From contig JADLFL010000043.1 of NCBI GenBank assembly GCA_020845575.1, positions 1 to 42,729 on the forward strand: DNA of 42,729 nucleotides, written 5' to 3'. Source of the DNA: Acidobacteriota bacterium. GTDB lineage: Bacteria; Acidobacteriota; Vicinamibacteria; Vicinamibacterales; Vicinamibacteraceae. Every line of letters begins with the position of its first letter. The stretch's first letter is position 1. The position numbers were made by a program, and so were the translations under genes. The notes beneath the pieces are model-generated. The model was given only the letters and a program-made list of their open reading frames with translations. It ran no database searches and had not been told where the DNA came from. Positions 37,505-42,729 of the stretch are shown piece by piece.

Positions 37505-40045
37505 ATGACCTGCATCCGCCGGGTGGCCCTGACGGCCCTCATCCTTCTCACGTCCGCGTCGTACGCCGCCGCGCAAGGTGCATCCACGTGGTTGCTCGCC
37601 GAAGGCGCCAACAACGCCACCTTCGCGCAGGAAATCCTCGTGGGCAACCCCGGCGCGCAGGCGTTGAAAGTGACGGTGACGCTACTGCCCCAGTCCGACG
37701 CGCTGCTCACCTGGGAATCCAGGACGTTCGACCTCGCCGGGACCTCGCGTCTCACCGTACGCCTCGGGCCCGACTTCGGCCTGAACGGCAGTGCCTCCGC
37801 ACGCGTCACGGCCGTCCTCGCCAGCGACAACAGCACGCCGGCCGACATCGTCGTCGAGCGGACGATGTACTTCCAGAGCGTGGGTCAGCAGGGGTCTCAC
37901 AACGCGAGCGGCGTGACGCAGGCGCAACTCGCGTCCAAGTGGACCCTGGCCGAAGGCTCCGGCGGGATGTTCGAGACGTTCATCCTCGTGGGGAACCCGA
38001 ACGGCACGCCGACCACCGTGAAGGCCACGTACCTGACCGGCACCGGTGGGGTGTTCGAGACCACGCAGACCGCACCGGCGAACGGCCGCGTGACCTTCTA
38101 CCCGAAGGGCGAACACGCCGGCCTGATGAACGCCGACTTCTCCACCGAGATCGAATCGCTCACCGGCGGGAACCTCGTGGTGGCCGAACGCGCGATGTAC
38201 TTCGACGGCTTCCTCAGCGGCCACGACGCCATCGGCGTGACCAGTCCGAGCACCACGTGGCTCTTCGCGGAAGGCTTCACCGGCGGTAACGCGGAGACGG
38301 CGTTCGAGACGTACCTGCTCCTGGTCAACACCAACGCGACGCCAACGGACGCGACGGTGGATTTCCTCCTCGACAGCGGCGAAGTCGTCAGCCGGACGTA
38401 CACGCTCGCTCCACGACAGCGCTTCAACGTGTGGGTGGATCACGAGGGCCGCACGTACGACGCGCGCCTCAATGGCGCGGCGTTCGGCATGCGCGTGACG
38501 TCCACGCAGCCCATCGTCGCCGAGCGCGCGATGTACTGGGGCACCCCGTCTGCGAGCGATCCCACGGTCCCCACGGTCCCCTGGCGCGAAGGGCACGCAG
38601 CCGCCGGCGTCGCGGCAGGCAATGCCCGATGGGCGTTCGCCGAAGGCCAGCAGGGCCGGTTCGGCGCCGCCGCGACGGGTTTCGAGACGTTCTTCCTGCT
38701 CGCCAACCCAACCGCCACGCCGATCACGGTACGGGCGACGTTCATGCGCGAGGACGGCAAGGGCATCGTGCGCACCGTCTGCCTGGCGGCCAACGCGCGT
38801 ACCAACATCTGGACCGCGGTCTACAGCGAGCTGGCGGGGCGACGATTCGCGACGTTCCTCGAGTCGGTGGCCAGCGCCGATATCTCGTGCCCGTCCTCTG
38901 CCGGTACGCCGTTCGTAGCCGAACGCGCCGTCTATTCGGGCCCGTCGTTCCTGGCCGGTCACGTCAACGGCGGGACGCCCTGGACGGGAACCATCGCCAC
39001 GCCGCCCGTGGCCCCCGCGTTCGCCATCGCCAACGTGTCGCCGTCGAGCGGACGCCTCGGTGGCGGGCAGACGATCACCATCACGGGCGCGGGGTTCCAG
39101 TCCGGCGCGAAGGTCTACTTCGACAACCCGGCGTGGACCGGCGACAGGAACGCCAACACCCACACGGCCGCCGTCGACCAGGCCACCGACGTGGTGGTCT
39201 CCTCCGATGGCGCGACCATCACGGCCAAGACGCCTCCGCGCGGTTTCTACACCGGCTACCAGACGGCCGGGCCGGTGACCGTACGCGTCGTGAACCCCGG
39301 CAACGAGAGTACGACGCTCCCCAATGGCTACACGTTCAAGCTGAACGTGCTCGCGTTCGGCGATGACTACGTCTACGGCTCCACGTCTGGCGGCCGCGCG
39401 GCCACACCGTTCCCGGCCAGCCTCCAGAACCGCCTGCGCGCCTACCAGAAGGACCTGCTGAATGTGTCGACGGGTGCGCCAACGGGAACCAGGGTGCTGC
39501 AGTTCGGCGAGTACGTCACGGTGACCAACGCCGGCGTGGTCGGCGAGTGCGCCTCGGCGACAGGCGGCGGGTGCCTCGCAACTGCCGGCGTCGCACGGTT
39601 CCCGGCGCTGGCCGATGCAGCCGCGAGCGCGGACAAGTACGACGCCGTCGTGTTCGTGGAAGGCGTCAATGACATCCGTGCCGGTAGGGTTGCGGGCAGC
39701 GTGGCGTTCGCCTACCGCGACATGGTGGCCCGGGCGCGCGACAGGAAGATCGTCATCGTCATGACCAAGTTCGAGGGGAACGGCCTCGGGATCGGCGGGC
39801 TCTCGGACGGACAACTCAAGGAGCTCGGCGACGCGCTCTGGGGCGTCACGGAAGACACGTCGCTCAACGTCGAGATCTACAGACAGTCGCTGTTCAATTT
39901 CGAAACGTCAGGCAGTTCCCCCACGCAGAGTGGATACGACCGCATGTCGCAGCTCATTTTCGAGAAGGTGGCGCGCGAGTTCCCGCTCCAGCCGTGCGAC
40001 GCGCGCAACGACAAGCCCGGCAAGGGTTGCCCGCGTAACCCGTAA
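37505..40045 (+). CDS. Secreted AEG-module protein with IPT/TIG and degenerate SGNH-hydrolase domain
   Basis: The 846-residue exported protein has a signal peptide (1-24, ending ASYAAAQ). Four AEG modules begin at about 29, 146, 252 and 376 (W-x-x-AEG ... VERTMYF/VAERAMYF), each about 105-125 residues. An IPT/TIG-like Ig domain follows (about 505-612: NVSPSSGRLGGGQTITITGAGF), then a C-terminal SGNH fold (about 613-830). In that domain the nucleophile motif GDS is GDD (619-621), and the D-x-x-H dyad before PTQSGY is replaced by Ser residues (SGSSPTQSGY); only the block-III VND remains. It is therefore probably not a hydrolase. ATG 37505 has GGAGG 8 nt upstream. The next gene is a close paralogue 3-6 nt away. 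Confidence 0.85.
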   Translation: MTCIRRVALTALILLTSASYAAAQGASTWLLAEGANNATFAQEILVGNPGAQALKVTVTLLPQSDALLTWESRTFDLAGTSRLTVRLGPDFGLNGSASARVTAVLASDNSTPADIVVERTMYFQSVGQQGSHNASGVTQAQLASKWTLAEGSGGMFETFILVGNPNGTPTTVKATYLTGTGGVFETTQTAPANGRVTFYPKGEHAGLMNADFSTEIESLTGGNLVVAERAMYFDGFLSGHDAIGVTSPSTTWLFAEGFTGGNAETAFETYLLLVNTNATPTDATVDFLLDSGEVVSRTYTLAPRQRFNVWVDHEGRTYDARLNGAAFGMRVTSTQPIVAERAMYWGTPSASDPTVPTVPWREGHAAAGVAAGNARWAFAEGQQGRFGAAATGFETFFLLANPTATPITVRATFMREDGKGIVRTVCLAANARTNIWTAVYSELAGRRFATFLESVASADISCPSSAGTPFVAERAVYSGPSFLAGHVNGGTPWTGTIATPPVAPAFAIANVSPSSGRLGGGQTITITGAGFQSGAKVYFDNPAWTGDRNANTHTAAVDQATDVVVSSDGATITAKTPPRGFYTGYQTAGPVTVRVVNPGNESTTLPNGYTFKLNVLAFGDDYVYGSTSGGRAATPFPASLQNRLRAYQKDLLNVSTGAPTGTRVLQFGEYVTVTNAGVVGECASATGGGCLATAGVARFPALADAAASADKYDAVVFVEGVNDIRAGRVAGSVAFAYRDMVARARDRKIVIVMTKFEGNGLGIGGLSDGQLKELGDALWGVTEDTSLNVEIYRQSLFNFETSGSSPTQSGYDRMSQLIFEKVAREFPLQPCDARNDKPGKGCPRNP

Positions 40046-40051
40046 GCCGTG

Positions 40052-42487
40052 ATGCACAATTGCTCAACCGCGCGAACAGCGCTCCTGGTCATCGCCGTCG
40101 CATTCTGGTCGGCCGCTCCCGCGGCCGGCCAGGGCGCGTCCCGCTGGTTCCTCGCCGAAGGCGCGAGCAACGCGATCCTCGAGCAGGAGATCCTCGTCGT
40201 CAATCCCTCGTCGACGCCCCTTGACGTCACGGTCAAGCTGCTGCCGGACGCGTCGGCACACGTCACCGGCAGCACGCAGAAGGTGTTTCCCCTCGGGGCG
40301 ACGAGCCGGCTCACCGTCCATGTCGGCAAGGAGTTCCCGGGCCTGAACGGCGCCGCGTCGGCGGATGTGTCGGCCGTGCGCTCGGGCTCGGCGACACCCG
40401 CCGACATCGTCGTCGAACGAACGATGTACTTCCCTGACGGCACGCGCGCCGGCTCGCACAATGCGAGCGGCGTGACGGCGCCAGCCACGCAATGGATCCT
40501 CGCGGAAGGCGCCAGCGGCATCTTCAGCACGTTCATCCTCGTGGCAAACCCCAATCCGATCGCGGCGCCGATCCGCGTGCGCTACCTGAAGAACACCGGG
40601 GAGGTCGTCACGATGACCGACACGGTGCCGGCCAACAGCCGTCGCACGTTCTGGCCGCAGAACGACTTCCCCGACGAGATGGCCAACGCGGAGTTCTCGA
40701 CGGTGGTCGAGAGTCTGAACTCCGCCGCGCCCGTCGTCGCCGAGCGTGCGATGTACTTCGATCCCGCGAGTTCGGGCAGCCACTTCGCGACGAGCGGCCA
40801 CGACGCCATCGGCGTCCCGAACGCCAGCACCACGTGGTACTTCGCCGAGGGATATACCGGCGGCAATGACGCCATGGCGTTCGAGACCTTCCTCCTGCTC
40901 GCCAACACGCAGGCCAGCGCCGTCACGGCCACCGTCACGTATCAACTGGACTCGGGTGAGACGGTGGTGCGCGACTACGCGCTGGCGCCCAACGAGCGGT
41001 TCACCGTGTGGGTCGATCAGGAAGGCCGCACGTTCGATCCACGCCTGAGCGCGAGTGCCTTCGGCATGACCGTCGAGGCGACCGCGCCGATCGTCGCCGA
41101 GCGCGCGATGTACTGGGGCACGCCATCGGCAGCCGATCCCATGACGCCCACGTTCCCCTGGACCGAAGGGCACGCGACCGCCGGATCGCCGGGGCGCGCC
41201 GCGACGTGGGGCTTTGCCGAGGGTGCGCAGGACTTCATCGACGGGTCGGGTCTGCGCTATCAGACCTTCCTGCTGTTTGCCAATCCCAACGACGCCGCCA
41301 TCGCCGTGCAGGCCACATACATGCGCAGCGACGGTACCGGCGTCCGCCGTTCGGTGTGCGTGCCTGCGGGCGGGAGGGCGAACCTGTGGTCGGCCACCAT
41401 CCCCGAAGTGAGCAATGCGCGGTTCGGCGTCTTCGTCGAGTCCGTCGCGACGGCTGCCGGTGCCGTGTGCCCGGGCGCGACGGCTGGCGGCGAGTCGTAC
41501 GTCGCCGAGCGGGCGATGTATGCGGGTGCAGGGTTCACCAGCGGTCACGTCAACATGGGCGTGCCCTGGGTCGGCACGATCGCGACGCCGCCGGCGCCGG
41601 ACATGACGTACACGGTGACCGCGTTGTCACTCGAACAACAGCCCGGCGGCCGTGTGGGCCGCCTGAGCGGCGGCGAGTACGTCACCGTCACCGGGACGAA
41701 TTTCACCGCCGGCGTCCGCGTGTTCTTCGGCGATCGCGAAGGTGTCGTCGGCTTCGGCGCCAATCCCACCACGACGCTGCGCGTGCGCACGCCCGGGGCG
41801 GTCGGCGGCAGATATGGTGGCGCGCGAACGGTTCCCGTGACGGTACGGCGCGAAGCATCGTCGGTCCCTGCAGGTGACTTCTCGTTCACGTTCCGCGTGA
41901 TGGCCATCGGCGACAGCTTCACCGAAGGCATGCTCGTCGAGCGGATCCCGCCGGTACCGCCGGCCACCACTCCGACGCAGATCTACTCGTACGCCTCGCC
42001 GCCCTATCCCGGATCGCTGCTCGATCTGCTGCGCGGTGATGGCCAGTTCGGTGGCGCCACGATCGTGACCAACGAGGGCTACTCGGGCGAATGCGCCGCA
42101 TTGCGCGGCTGCTCGGCCAATCCGACGAGCGGCGCAAGCCGTATCGAAGGGCTTGTCGCGGCACGGGCGTACGACGCGGTGATCGTGATGGAAGGCTTCA
42201 ACGACCTCAACGCAGGCGGCAACGTCGGCAGCGCGGTCAATGCGCTCCGCTTCATGGCCCAGACGGTCAGGGCCTCAGGCGCAACGCCCATCCTCGGTAT
42301 CCTCGACGGCCCGATGTCGGGCGCGCTCGGCGACGGCATTCGAGGCATGGCCGATGCCAACGGCTTCGCGCGACACAACTTCCGCGACATCGACATCGGC
42401 AGCGACGACATTCACCCGACGCAGTCCGGCTACGACGACATGGCCCGCCAGGCCTACGACAAGCTCAAGGCGCTGTTCCCGTTCTGA
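40052..42487 (+). CDS. Secreted AEG-module protein with IPT/TIG and intact SGNH-hydrolase domain
   Basis: The 811-residue paralogue of the preceding protein has the same plan: signal peptide (1 to about 26, ending AAGQ), four AEG modules (from about 31, 147, 261 and 385), an IPT/TIG-like domain (about 519-613) and a C-terminal SGNH/GDSL-type domain (about 615-811). The catalytic residues are present here: Ser622 in AIGDSFTEG, FND in block III (716-718), and Asp785 and His788 in SDDIHPTQSGY. The family cleaves acyl esters, often acetyl groups on polysaccharides; the substrate is unknown. The start may be GTG 40049 or ATG 40052; neither has a clear ribosome binding site, and the gene probably relies on translation of its neighbour. 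Confidence 0.87.
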   Translation: MHNCSTARTALLVIAVAFWSAAPAAGQGASRWFLAEGASNAILEQEILVVNPSSTPLDVTVKLLPDASAHVTGSTQKVFPLGATSRLTVHVGKEFPGLNGAASADVSAVRSGSATPADIVVERTMYFPDGTRAGSHNASGVTAPATQWILAEGASGIFSTFILVANPNPIAAPIRVRYLKNTGEVVTMTDTVPANSRRTFWPQNDFPDEMANAEFSTVVESLNSAAPVVAERAMYFDPASSGSHFATSGHDAIGVPNASTTWYFAEGYTGGNDAMAFETFLLLANTQASAVTATVTYQLDSGETVVRDYALAPNERFTVWVDQEGRTFDPRLSASAFGMTVEATAPIVAERAMYWGTPSAADPMTPTFPWTEGHATAGSPGRAATWGFAEGAQDFIDGSGLRYQTFLLFANPNDAAIAVQATYMRSDGTGVRRSVCVPAGGRANLWSATIPEVSNARFGVFVESVATAAGAVCPGATAGGESYVAERAMYAGAGFTSGHVNMGVPWVGTIATPPAPDMTYTVTALSLEQQPGGRVGRLSGGEYVTVTGTNFTAGVRVFFGDREGVVGFGANPTTTLRVRTPGAVGGRYGGARTVPVTVRREASSVPAGDFSFTFRVMAIGDSFTEGMLVERIPPVPPATTPTQIYSYASPPYPGSLLDLLRGDGQFGGATIVTNEGYSGECAALRGCSANPTSGASRIEGLVAARAYDAVIVMEGFNDLNAGGNVGSAVNALRFMAQTVRASGATPILGILDGPMSGALGDGIRGMADANGFARHNFRDIDIGSDDIHPTQSGYDDMARQAYDKLKALFPF

Positions 42488-42557
42488 CGGTTGCCGGTTG
42501 CCGGTTGCCGGTTGCCGGTCGTCGGTTGCCGGTTGCCGGTTGCTGATTGCCGGTTCT
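42488..42557. repeat. Long TTGCCGG heptanucleotide array
   Basis: About nine units of GGTTGCC, with variants GGTCGTC and GCTGATT, directly after the stop of the SGNH gene. It is the longest array in the window and has no coding continuation. Confidence 0.85.
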
Positions 42558-42573
42558 GCTAACGTGTTCGCCC

Positions 42574-42729
42574 GTGCCGTGGCGTCTCCTGCGTGGCCCG
42601 TTCGGATGGGCGTTGCTGCTGGCCGCGGTGGCCGTCATCGGCAGCGTCGTGGCGCGGGTGACGGCAGACACGTCGGCGAGTGGGCTGACAGCCGTTCTCG
42701 AAGAACCCCGCGACGACGCCTGGCGGACC
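42574..42729 (+). CDS. Start of an unassigned membrane-anchored protein (cut at right edge)
   Basis: Only 52 residues are visible, starting at the GTG at 42574: a short basic N-terminus (PWRLLRGPFG) and one hydrophobic segment (WALLLAAVAVIGSVVA), then a polar stretch (EEPRDDAWRT). It may be a signal anchor. A TAACGT (42560-42565) lies 8 nt before the GTG, matching the short-spaced -10 pattern of other genes here. No family can be named. Confidence 0.45.
   Translation, partial: MPWRLLRGPFGWALLLAAVAVIGSVVARVTADTSASGLTAVLEEPRDDAWRT

Overview
The window is about 42.7 kb of very GC-rich bacterial chromosome. Several traits point to an acidobacterium, most likely of the Vicinamibacteria/Luteitalea type: an orphan MacB/FtsX permease of the kind that proliferated in Acidobacteriota (ADOP), an ATP-dependent helicase with a DUF3516-like C-terminus, a large COG1964-type radical SAM protein, secreted proteins made of repeated 'AEG' modules, and intergenic arrays of heptanucleotides. 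This taxonomic call is inference; there is no rRNA gene. No tRNA, CRISPR array, phage gene or transposase was seen.

Layout. 1-1.8 kb: a gamma-carbonic anhydrase (cut by the left edge) and an unassigned protein. 2-8 kb: an amino-acid operon pheA-ilvD-ilvB-ilvH-ilvC, tightly coupled by ATGA overlaps, followed by a secreted S9 peptidase. 10-14.6 kb (minus strand): an ABC-type permease and a pabB-pabC fusion for p-aminobenzoate synthesis. 14.7-17.3 kb: ammonium transporter with a clear terminator, then moaA. 17.3-18 kb: a secreted DUF1080-like protein. 18.2-23 kb: a coupled cluster of DegT-type aminotransferase, PglD-like acyltransferase, BKACE-family beta-keto acid cleavage enzyme and a multi-pass membrane protein, met tail-to-tail by a GtrB/ArnC-like glycosyltransferase. 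This looks like a dedicated pathway for an acylated amino sugar. 23-29 kb: small single genes, a Ski2-like helicase and a 1-Cys peroxiredoxin. 29.3-34.1 kb: a radical SAM protein resembling the archaeal tetraether lipid synthase family, an outer-membrane DUF481 protein, an HDOD protein and uridine kinase. 34.1-42.5 kb: three large exported proteins built from the same 'W-x-AEG ... VAERAMY' modules. One carries a matrixin-type protease, two carry C-terminal SGNH-hydrolase domains, and one of those two has lost its catalytic residues. A truncated gene runs off the right edge.

The most unusual structure is in the DNA between genes. One family is hairpin elements with a GTAG head, the signature of REP elements, found at six sites; at two sites the repeat supplies the TAG stop codon of the neighbouring gene. 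A second family is arrays of 7-nt units (CCGGCAA, GAATGAC, CATTCGG and variants); one such array sits inside pabBC and is read in frame as a 7-residue peptide period. Several genes also have a TATAAT/TACAAT-like box 5-9 nt before the start codon and no Shine-Dalgarno, suggesting leaderless mRNAs.

Start codons were chosen by eye from ribosome binding sites, family length and signal peptides. Domain and family names come from recognised motifs, not from searches.
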